64,000 bases of DNA from Burkholderiaceae bacterium (GTDB taxonomy: Bacteria > Pseudomonadota > Gammaproteobacteria > Burkholderiales > Burkholderiaceae_A), in assembly GCA_018882795.1 (NCBI GenBank), contig VERJ01000001.1, positions 83,461 through 147,460 of the forward strand, in the 5' to 3' direction. Below the pieces are notes generated by a model. It was not told the origin of the DNA. It searched no databases and saw only the letters and a program-made list of their open reading frames with translations. The translations under genes and the position numbers were made by a program. The first letter of the stretch is position 1; every line of letters starts with the position of its first letter. Of this stretch, positions 22,289 to 30,442 are shown in pieces.

Positions 22289-22864
22289 CTAGTCGTGATG
22301 AGCGGTAAGCCAAGCATCGAGCATGCCGACCAGCTGGGGATCAGTCCAGACCCGTTTGCAATTCTCCACCTGACGATCAGTAATTTCAATCGCACGCAGG
22401 CGTTTCACAAAATTCTGGTGGCCAGTGAGGGGAAAAAAGGAATTGGGTGGGGTGAGCGCACCGACCGGGATTAAGCACAAAATCCAAAGATCCCGCATGT
22501 GGGAGTCGAAAATCTCGCCTGTTTTCTTGGCCTGCAATGCCCGATGCACCACCGCCTGGCAGAGCTTGATGGGATCCACCACCTTGTAGTTACAGATGTT
22601 CACCAGCTCTGCACCCACAATTTTCTTTAAATCTTTACCCTCGGAAAAATCGAATCCAAACTCGCCGAAATCGAAGACATAGTTGGTTGCGATCTCAGCA
22701 ATCTGCTTGGCCTTGTTGCCATGGGTCTTGGTGAAGACATCCCGCAGGCCTTTCTCCATGCCAGTACGGACTTCGTAGACCATGTCGTTATAGGCCTGCA
22801 AAGGGTCAACGGTTTTTTTCTTGCCGCCAAGCAGCCAGCCAAAAAGACTCTGAAAAAGTGACAT
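22289..22864 (-). CDS. Hypothetical protein
   Basis: 191 aa uninterrupted ORF, MSLFQSLFGWLLGGKKKTVDPLQAYNDMVYEVRTGM...; no family recognised. Confidence 0.7.
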   Translation of the reverse strand: MSLFQSLFGWLLGGKKKTVDPLQAYNDMVYEVRTGMEKGLRDVFTKTHGNKAKQIAEIATNYVFDFGEFGFDFSEGKDLKKIVGAELVNICNYKVVDPIKLCQAVVHRALQAKKTGEIFDSHMRDLWILCLIPVGALTPPNSFFPLTGHQNFVKRLRAIEITDRQVENCKRVWTDPQLVGMLDAWLTAHHD

Positions 22865-22889
22865 CCGATTAATCCCCTTGAAATCTGAT

Positions 22890-23759
22890 TTAAGCCTGAC
22901 CGGTATCCCGAATCATAGCGGGCACGCGCATGGGCTCCGCGGGGGCGACCACCGCTGAGCCCCTGGCCACCCCGACGACGGGGCTGGCAGCAGCAGCGCC
23001 AACATCCGACCGCTGCCGCATGGCGTGGGTATCAGCAACCGAGATCTGACTGGCCTGCCAGACGGCCTCGCAGAACATCAGAAAGCGCTGCCTCACCTCT
23101 TCTTTGGCCGATGAGACGATGTAGTCCTTTTGGTAGAGAGTCTCGAAATCTTTCGAGGCAATCACCGACGGGGTCAGCAGAAAAGGCACCGGAAATCGCT
23201 GGGCAGCCATCGAATCGAATTTGCGCTGAAACGGATGAATCTTGTTCGGCGTAATCAGCACCTTGGGGGATCGGGGGCGATCCAGCGCTGGCTTGAGATC
23301 GCGTAACAGGCCAATCGTGCTGAGCAACTCCAACTCAGATAAAGATGTGGGAATAATCCAGAGATCAAAAATTTCCAGCAATTCAAAGCCGACAGCCGGC
23401 GACCAGGTGACATCGGTGATCACCACTTCGTGCATATTGGACGCATCGCGGATGTGGCAGCGGGCATTGAAAATACCCAGGCGGTTGGCACTGCGAATTA
23501 GGTCGCTGGCATGATCAAACTTCAGCCGCTCGTGTTGGACAGCATTTCTGATCCAGGAGGACGAGGTACCCTGCCGGTCCAGATCAATCAGCATCGTCTC
23601 CATCTGCCGCTCCAGGGCGAAATAGGCCGCCAGATTAGCGCTCAGGGAACTCTTCCCAACGCCCCCCTTCTGATTGCTGACAAGAATCTTGAGCCGCGGC
23701 ACCGCGCCTGATTTCAAAGGACTTCCCCACTGGTGTGATGGACAGGATTTTAAGGGCAA
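22890..23759 (-). CDS. ParA/MinD-like ATPase
   Basis: LKILVSNQKGGVGKSSLSANLAAYFA deviant Walker A, MLIDLDRQGTSSSW; start uncertain. Confidence 0.88.
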   Translation of the reverse strand: MPLKSCPSHQWGSPLKSGAVPRLKILVSNQKGGVGKSSLSANLAAYFALERQMETMLIDLDRQGTSSSWIRNAVQHERLKFDHASDLIRSANRLGIFNARCHIRDASNMHEVVITDVTWSPAVGFELLEIFDLWIIPTSLSELELLSTIGLLRDLKPALDRPRSPKVLITPNKIHPFQRKFDSMAAQRFPVPFLLTPSVIASKDFETLYQKDYIVSSAKEEVRQRFLMFCEAVWQASQISVADTHAMRQRSDVGAAAASPVVGVARGSAVVAPAEPMRVPAMIRDTGQA

Positions 23760-23783
23760 ATGGCGATGTTCTAGAATAAGCTG

Positions 23784-24563
23784 TTGGTGAATTTTCCGAG
23801 GTGCGCTGTGGCTTTCCGTGTTTACCCCCCTGAACTCGATCCCGCTGTCATTGAACAGTTCAAGCTTGAACCTCGAAAAGCGGAACGCACGCTGGTGCGC
23901 GAGTTCGCCTCAGGCGTAACCGCAGGTCTGATGCCGCTGAAGGATTTCAGCAAGAAGCTGGCCCTGCGCTGCGCCGAGGCGGATTCAGTGACTGGGCTGG
24001 CGTTCTCGCTGCCCGAGGGTACCGAAGTGCCCAAAGAAATTAAAGAAAGCAAACACCTGTGGGTGGTGATCACCACCGACCAATACAAGCTGCAATTCAT
24101 CGCACCCAATGTGAAGTTTGGCAACTATGACCTGGTCACCTCGGATTTCCCCCTTGAAGTGGTGGCAATTCAGCGCCGGGAAAGCTTCCGTGTGCTACCC
24201 CCCAATGACCGAACACTGGACCTGGTGATCTCTGGATCCTTTAGTGCGGTGGTACAACCCCATATTCTTGACATCGGATTCCATGGCATCGGCCTGGAGT
24301 TCAGCGCCATGGAACGTGTGCAGATCGGCACCATCTGGTCCAATGCCTATTTCGCCCGGGGGAAGAAATCTTCCGAAAAATTCATGCTGCAAGTGATGAA
24401 TGTGAGCGAGATCTATAACCTGGATCATTTTCGTGTGGGCTGCAAGCTGCTCACACCCACCGAGCAGAACCTGACTGACTTTGAGACAACACGCAACAGC
24501 ATCCAGAATTCACGGGTTGCCGGCCAGCCCCAACGTTGGCATCTCAGCGTGAGCTGGCTGTAA
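23784..24563 (+). CDS. YcgR-like flagellar brake / PilZ domain protein
   Basis: YcgR-N-like domain, QRRESFRVLPP (RxxxR) and DIGFHGIGLEF region. Confidence 0.75.
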   Translation: MVNFPRCAVAFRVYPPELDPAVIEQFKLEPRKAERTLVREFASGVTAGLMPLKDFSKKLALRCAEADSVTGLAFSLPEGTEVPKEIKESKHLWVVITTDQYKLQFIAPNVKFGNYDLVTSDFPLEVVAIQRRESFRVLPPNDRTLDLVISGSFSAVVQPHILDIGFHGIGLEFSAMERVQIGTIWSNAYFARGKKSSEKFMLQVMNVSEIYNLDHFRVGCKLLTPTEQNLTDFETTRNSIQNSRVAGQPQRWHLSVSWL

Positions 24564-24615
24564 TCTCGCCCCCAAAGCCCCAACACCCACCCGTAGGCAA
24601 CACAACCCATCGGGC

Positions 24616-25392
24616 CTAGAGCCGATACACAAACAATTCGGTCTGCCGTGCGTCGTCGACACAAATCACCTTGGTTGGTGTTTGGCCAGGCACTTGAAAG
24701 CTATTGGAGATAAGAAAACTTCCAGGAGTCATTTCCCGCTTCGCTTTCTCCCAGAGCCGGGGCATAGGCTCAGTCGACAGGAATGCATAGACGGCGCAAT
24801 ACGGTGTCAAGCTTTTTGACCAGAAATCGCCCTGCTTGATCACGACATTCGAAAGGCCAGCGCAGGCCAGACGAGAAACGAGGTAAGGCAGCCATGCTCC
24901 TTCAATGCCCTCAAAACGATGCAAAGGGTGATCGCGCGCCAGATGCTTGAGCATACTGCCGGTACCGGATCCAAAATCCAGCACTGTTTTCTGGGCGCCA
25001 GGATCGGGCCCAAGATCAAACACGTGGGGTTTTAAAAACCCTGTGAGTGCGGCAGCGGTGGTTTGATTGGACAGATACAAGGGCACGCGGGTCCGCACAG
25101 TGGGCCCGAACACCAAGAGCAAGACCACAAACCCAGCCAGATACCAGGCGCTGTCCAGCTGCAGACGACTGGCCAGCGCCAACGCCACAGGAAACACGGC
25201 GTGGATGATCAACCACCAGCGGTCCGACTTCAGTAACCAGGCAAATATCGTGGCTATCCCCGACTGCATCAGCACCAGCCAGCCGATAAAGGGGGTGTTG
25301 CCAAGCAGTCCAAGATTGAGCGCCAGCAAGACCACGCCCATGGCGCCCACCTGGGCAAGCAATGCTTTTGAGAGCGTGCCCAAACGAATCAT
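24616..25392 (-). CDS. Membrane-anchored class I SAM-dependent methyltransferase
   Basis: N-terminal hydrophobic helices then TVLDFGSGTGSMLKHLA SAM-binding motif. Confidence 0.8.
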   Translation of the reverse strand: MIRLGTLSKALLAQVGAMGVVLLALNLGLLGNTPFIGWLVLMQSGIATIFAWLLKSDRWWLIIHAVFPVALALASRLQLDSAWYLAGFVVLLLVFGPTVRTRVPLYLSNQTTAAALTGFLKPHVFDLGPDPGAQKTVLDFGSGTGSMLKHLARDHPLHRFEGIEGAWLPYLVSRLACAGLSNVVIKQGDFWSKSLTPYCAVYAFLSTEPMPRLWEKAKREMTPGSFLISNSFQVPGQTPTKVICVDDARQTELFVYRL

Positions 25393-25416
25393 TGAACACA
25401 GCTGGCGCCATGCCGT

Positions 25417-26541
25417 TTAGGCATTCGTCACCGGCTCCAGCGTGGGTAAGTCGTCGATCTCTGGCAGATCTGAGGCGTCTTTGGTGCCACGCTTGAGCTC
25501 ATAGGCCCAGGCCAGAATCTTGGCCACGGCCTCAAAGAGCTGCTCCGGCACAGGGTCCCCGATTTCAAGCTTCGCGTACATGAGACGCGCAAGTGGCGGC
25601 ACCCGTGCGATTGGCACCGCGTGCTCTTTAGCGACATCCTGAATGCGCAACGCGAGGTTATCGAGACCCTTGGCCACCACCACAGGAGCATTCATTGTGG
25701 CCTGGTCATAGCGCAAGGCAATTGAATAGTGGTCCGGGTTCGCCACCACCACATCGGCCCGCTCAATTGCGGCCATCATGCGGCTTTGTGCAATCTGGCG
25801 CTGCCGCTGACGCAACTTCTGGCGGATCTCGGGTGAGCCCTCCATCTCTTTCATTTCCTGCTTGATCTCTTCCCGACTCATACGCATTTGACGCATGAAA
25901 TTGAAGCGCTGAAAAAGTGCATCCCCCACCGCGATCAGAATTAAGGGTGCCATCAGAATCAGTGCGCCGTTAAAAATCAGCTGACTGGTATTCACGACTG
26001 CCACATTGAAGTCCTGGTGCACCAGGGTGGAGACATTGCCTAACAGTGCAATCAAATACGCCATACCCACACCCAACACGAGCGAGGCTTTCAGGATGGT
26101 CTTTAGGAGTTCCACGGCTGTAGGCAGTGAGAACATGCGCGCAATGCCTTTGATGGGATCCATACGATCGGCATTGAATTTAAACGCAAATACGGGCCGC
26201 AGGCCCGAGAGGCTAAGCGGCGCAAAAATCGCCACCAGCACCACGGGCACAATCAGCATGGCAAGCGTGCCGATTAAACGCAACACCGAGCCACCCAACC
26301 ATGCCATGACACCATCGGCCCAACGGTCCGGATTGCCAAAGGTCAACCCATCGCGGACCATCACGACCATCTGCTGCACCAGGATGGGGCCCGCTGAGAA
26401 AATAAAGAGCATGAAGGTGAGTAGCAGCAGCAGCGTGGTCAGGTCGCGGGACTGGGCGAACTGGCCTTCCTCGCGGGCTTTCTGTAATCGCCGCTCGGTT
26501 GGGTCGAGGGTTTTATCTTCCTGAAACTCTTCTTCCGCCAT
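25417..26541 (-). CDS. flhB: Flagellar biosynthesis protein FlhB
   Basis: 374 aa; DPTERRLQKAREEGQFAQSRDL, four TMs, VVVANPDHYSIALRYD cleavage-site region, PPLARLMY. Confidence 0.95.
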   Translation of the reverse strand: MAEEEFQEDKTLDPTERRLQKAREEGQFAQSRDLTTLLLLLTFMLFIFSAGPILVQQMVVMVRDGLTFGNPDRWADGVMAWLGGSVLRLIGTLAMLIVPVVLVAIFAPLSLSGLRPVFAFKFNADRMDPIKGIARMFSLPTAVELLKTILKASLVLGVGMAYLIALLGNVSTLVHQDFNVAVVNTSQLIFNGALILMAPLILIAVGDALFQRFNFMRQMRMSREEIKQEMKEMEGSPEIRQKLRQRQRQIAQSRMMAAIERADVVVANPDHYSIALRYDQATMNAPVVVAKGLDNLALRIQDVAKEHAVPIARVPPLARLMYAKLEIGDPVPEQLFEAVAKILAWAYELKRGTKDASDLPEIDDLPTLEPVTNA

Positions 26542-26556
26542 GGGCGAAAGTGTAGC

Positions 26557-27129
26557 TTAGGCCTCTGGGTTCTTGTCCAGGATGTCGTAGAGACGATCGG
26601 CCTGTTCCCGATCAGAAGGGGGCATCTTGTTCCACACGCGTGTGGCCGCAATCTTGCCGGCGGTGCTCTTCGCCAAACGAAACCAGGCATAGGCACGGGG
26701 CAGGTCCTGCGGAATACCCTCGCCCGATTCGTACATCATGGCCAATTTGTAGCAGCCTATCGAATCACCAATGACCGCAGCCCGTCGATACCAGGTAAAG
26801 GCCAAAATCGTGCTCTTTTCCGCGTTTACGCCGTTTTCGTAGCGGCCACCAATCTCAACCATGGCCGTGGCGTTTCCATTGTTGGCCGCAGCCAACATCC
26901 ACTGTCCACCCAGAGTGGGATTGACAGGCGTGCCGATGCCCTGCAGATACATCAGGGCAACTTCATACTGGGCGCGTGAGTCGCCCTCACGCGCAAGCTT
27001 CTCCAACAGCTGTAGCGCCTCGGTAAACCGGCCCACTTCGTACGCGCGCCGCGCAGTCTGATAGTCCGAGCACGCTACCAACAGCGTGATCAGCGGTGCA
27101 ATCAGCAGAATTCGGAGGTATGGAGTCAT
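26557..27129 (-). CDS. Sel1-repeat lipoprotein
   Basis: Lipobox LLVACS; AQYEVALMYLQGIGTPVN and CYKLAMMYESGEGIPQDLPRAYAWFRLA Sel1-like repeats. Confidence 0.8.
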   Translation of the reverse strand: MTPYLRILLIAPLITLLVACSDYQTARRAYEVGRFTEALQLLEKLAREGDSRAQYEVALMYLQGIGTPVNPTLGGQWMLAAANNGNATAMVEIGGRYENGVNAEKSTILAFTWYRRAAVIGDSIGCYKLAMMYESGEGIPQDLPRAYAWFRLAKSTAGKIAATRVWNKMPPSDREQADRLYDILDKNPEA

Positions 27130-27147
27130 ACGTGACGCCGAGAATTC

Positions 27148-27546
27148 CTATCGCTTCGGTGCCGGAAGCGGCGGGGGTGGGGGCGGCGGATTGGCCGCCA
27201 CCGCAGGTGCTGCCGCAGGCGCCTCCTCAGACTTTTCAGCCGCAGGGGCCGGCGGGGGCAACGCCTCGCGGTAGCTCGCACCTAGATCACCACCCACCAT
27301 GCGGGCAAAGGCGCCCAGATAGCGTCGACCAAGATCAGGGTAGTAGGGTGCCTGTGGGAGATAGCCCTTGGATCGAAGGCAGCTGTTTTTATTCGGCGCA
27401 TCCTCGCAGACGGCGATCGCCCCCAGACGGCCAACCTCGAACTGCTCGCCCAAAAAGAAGAGAAAAATCACGAAGATGATCGGGAAAATCAAGAAGAACA
27501 GGATCTTCTTGGCAATTGTTCCGACCTTTTCAAGGATTGGTGCCAT
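27148..27546 (-). CDS. Hypothetical single-TM protein with proline-rich C-terminus
   Basis: 132 aa; N-terminal TM FFLIFPIIFVIFLFFLG, C-terminal PPPPPPPLPAPKR. Confidence 0.6.
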   Translation of the reverse strand: MAPILEKVGTIAKKILFFLIFPIIFVIFLFFLGEQFEVGRLGAIAVCEDAPNKNSCLRSKGYLPQAPYYPDLGRRYLGAFARMVGGDLGASYREALPPPAPAAEKSEEAPAAAPAVAANPPPPPPPLPAPKR

Positions 27547-27560
27547 CGGGTTTCCTTTTT

Positions 27561-28385
27561 TTATTTTTCAGTGTTAACCGGTGAAAGCGGTTTGATCGGT
27601 CGCCAGGGATTCTCAGGCTGTTTCGTCAAAAGCCGGGCATGCATTTCCACCACCATCGGGTCCTGCGGATGCCCAGTGCGCAGCATGCCGGAATAGGCCT
27701 TCATGGCCAGTTCTCGATTGCCAGCCAGGTAGTACTCCCGGGCAGCACAGTAAAAAAACACGAGTGCAGACGACGATTTTGGATCAAACCGGTAGTACTC
27801 AATGACTTCACCCATGAGCATGCAGGAGTCTGGCTGATGGGCGCGGGCGGCGGGATACAGAAACTCCCTGGCACGTCTGAGTTCGCGGTCCGAGAATTCC
27901 AGGAATCGATGGCTGGCCGCAAGATAACGCTCATCTTTGTGACTGTTGTAAATGCGGAACTCTTCATCAAAGCTTTTGGCCTGATCAAAAGCCATAAGCC
28001 CAGCGTAATAAGCCGCATGATGGTTGCCCGCCTGGGCCCAACCCTCAATAGCTTTACGCAGCTTGTGGGCCTCTTCAATGTGTTTAAGGTAATCGCTCTC
28101 ATCGCTCACACAGGTACTGCTGCGAATGCAGGCCTCCCCTTTTGCCGCCTTGCCCCGCTCCTCCAGATAGCGTCGGTGCCAGTGGGCGAACTCTGCAGCG
28201 CCGGGCCCCTGGGTATCCGCAGCTTTCGACGCTGGCGCCTTCGCTGCTGGCTGAGATGCGGGCACAGGCTTGCGGGGTGCATGATCCGATGCCGCCATCG
28301 CCGAGGCCGCAACAACGCACATCACACCAAGCACCTGTGCGGCGTCTTGAGAGAGTCGATGCAGCATAGACTGGGCTCGCATCAC
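27561..28385 (-). CDS. Hypothetical secreted protein with Sel1/TPR-like helical repeats
   Basis: 274 aa, signal-like N-terminus, helical repeat-like body. Confidence 0.65.
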   Translation of the reverse strand: MMRAQSMLHRLSQDAAQVLGVMCVVAASAMAASDHAPRKPVPASQPAAKAPASKAADTQGPGAAEFAHWHRRYLEERGKAAKGEACIRSSTCVSDESDYLKHIEEAHKLRKAIEGWAQAGNHHAAYYAGLMAFDQAKSFDEEFRIYNSHKDERYLAASHRFLEFSDRELRRAREFLYPAARAHQPDSCMLMGEVIEYYRFDPKSSSALVFFYCAAREYYLAGNRELAMKAYSGMLRTGHPQDPMVVEMHARLLTKQPENPWRPIKPLSPVNTEK

Positions 28386-28393
28386 GATCGCCT

Positions 28394-29503
28394 TTATTTT
28401 TTAGCGGGTGGTTGGGCCACCGTGCTCGGCGATATTTGCGGGCGCGGTGGCAGCACCAGCACCGGGGTCCGGCCACTCTGATCCATAGAGGTCTGCGATG
28501 TCACGCCAGCCCCTGATACGCCTGCGGCAGGGTTGGAGGACACAGCAGCAGGAGCAGTCACAGCTTTACTCGGGGCACCCTTGGATCCGGCAGCACCTTT
28601 CTCAATTGCCGAAGGCGGAGGCGATGGCGCTGCCGACTTGGCCGAAGGCAGACTCCCCACAATGCGATTCTGAACCGTGATTGAGATGCGGCGATTCAAG
28701 GGATCATTTGGATTGGACGGATTGAGACGAATCGTGTCAGCAAAGCCCACCACCTGAGAGACGCGCTCTTCCTGAAGGCCACCTCGGACAAGCTCCCGCC
28801 GGGCCGCATTGGCCCGCTCGGTGGACAACTCCCAATTGGAGTAGCCCGCGGGGCCATTGCCATATTTCAGGCCATCAGTGTGCCCCTCAATGCGCACCAT
28901 ATTGGGCATATCTTTGAGCACACTGCCCACCAGGCGCAAAAGATTGATCGCATAGCCAGCCATTTCCGCACCACCAACGCTGAACATGGCGCGGTTTTTT
29001 TCATCTACGATCTGAATACGCAGGCCCTCGGCAGAGATGTCCATAAACACCTGATTCTTGGTCTTGGCCAACTCGGGATCGGATTGCATCTGGGTCTGAA
29101 TCTCGGCCTTGGCTTCCTGCATGGCCAACTGGCTCAATCGAAGGCGCTCATCCTCTTCCACGCGTGAGTCACTGATGCGCCGCTGCGCGGTATCGGCATC
29201 CGCCTTGGATTCAACGCCCTGGGTACGGAAGATCTGTGGGCCGCCGCCTTTGATGATCGAGTTCTGATCGCCGGAGCCCTGGCCGCCCTCCAGCGTGAGC
29301 CGCAGGGGATTTTGAAAGTAGGCCGAGATACCCGCCAGGTCACCCGTGGTGGTCGAACCCAGCACCCACATCAGCAAAAAGAAGGCCATCATCGCCGTCA
29401 CGAAATCGGCGTAGGCGATTTTCCAGACCCCACCGCCATGCCCGCCAACGACTTTCTTGACACGCTTGACGATGATTGGTTCTTGATTTTTCTTTTCTGC
29501 CAC
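28394..29503 (-). CDS. motB: Flagellar motor protein MotB
   Basis: GGVWKIAYADFVTAMMAFFLLMWVLGS plug/TM, OmpA domain RIEGHTDGLKY. Confidence 0.97.
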   Translation of the reverse strand: MAEKKNQEPIIVKRVKKVVGGHGGGVWKIAYADFVTAMMAFFLLMWVLGSTTTGDLAGISAYFQNPLRLTLEGGQGSGDQNSIIKGGGPQIFRTQGVESKADADTAQRRISDSRVEEDERLRLSQLAMQEAKAEIQTQMQSDPELAKTKNQVFMDISAEGLRIQIVDEKNRAMFSVGGAEMAGYAINLLRLVGSVLKDMPNMVRIEGHTDGLKYGNGPAGYSNWELSTERANAARRELVRGGLQEERVSQVVGFADTIRLNPSNPNDPLNRRISITVQNRIVGSLPSAKSAAPSPPPSAIEKGAAGSKGAPSKAVTAPAAVSSNPAAGVSGAGVTSQTSMDQSGRTPVLVLPPRPQISPSTVAQPPAKK

Positions 29504-29541
29504 GATGATCTTTCTGAGTCATCACACAAGACATCTCGGGA

Positions 29542-30402
29542 TTACTTACCCTTGACGGCCTTGGTCTCTTCATCCAGTTCTTTAAAGGTTGGTCGCATAT
29601 CAGAGAACAACACCTTGCGGCCAAATTCCACTGCTGCCTGCGGCGGGAATCCATTGAGACTGGCCAATAGCACGGCCTTCACGGCCAGAAAGGTCTTGCC
29701 CTCTACTTCCTCATTCTGTTCCAGGGCACTGGAAATAGGACCGGTCACGGAGTAGGACATCAGAATACCCAAGAAGGTACCCACCAGCGCGGCGCCAATC
29801 AGTTTTCCGAGTTCTGCGGGCGGAAGACCAATGGAGCCCATCACCATCACCACCCCCATCACCGCCGCCACAATACCGAAGGCGGGAAACGCGTCGGCCA
29901 TCTTTCCGATAATGGTGACCGGGATATGGGCCTCCTGATGGTGGGTCTCGAGCTCCTGCTCCATCAGGGCCTCGACCTGCTGAATATTCAGCGAGCCCCC
30001 GAGCATCATGCGCAGATAGTCACAGATGAACTCAGTGAGGTGATGATCCTTGGAGATGCTCGGATACTTTTCGAACAATGCGCTGGACTCGGGCTCTTCG
30101 ATATCTGCCTCCAGTGACATCAGACCGTCGCGACGAATCTTTTGCAGAATCTCAAACAGCAGGCAGAGCAGATCCAGACATTTACGCTTCGTGGCCGAGG
30201 GCGACTTGAAGGCTTTCGGAAGTGCTGCCATGGTGGCCTTCAGATTTCGGCCAGAGTTACTAGCGATCAGATAACCAACTGCCAGGCCCACAATACTGAG
30301 CACCTCGGTCGGCTGCCAAAGCACCAAGATGTTTCCGCCGTGAAGCGAGTAGCCCAGCAGGGCACAGCCCAGGCCGACGATCACACCAATTATCCAGGTC
30401 AT
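29542..30402 (-). CDS. motA: Flagellar motor stator protein MotA
   Basis: 286 aa; FPAFGIVAAVMGVVMVMGSIG, ALVGTFLGILMSY. Confidence 0.97.
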   Translation of the reverse strand: MTWIIGVIVGLGCALLGYSLHGGNILVLWQPTEVLSIVGLAVGYLIASNSGRNLKATMAALPKAFKSPSATKRKCLDLLCLLFEILQKIRRDGLMSLEADIEEPESSALFEKYPSISKDHHLTEFICDYLRMMLGGSLNIQQVEALMEQELETHHQEAHIPVTIIGKMADAFPAFGIVAAVMGVVMVMGSIGLPPAELGKLIGAALVGTFLGILMSYSVTGPISSALEQNEEVEGKTFLAVKAVLLASLNGFPPQAAVEFGRKVLFSDMRPTFKELDEETKAVKGK

Positions 30403-30442
30403 GTTCTTTTCCTTACCTTCCCGCCGAAGTGCCTTCTGTTCT

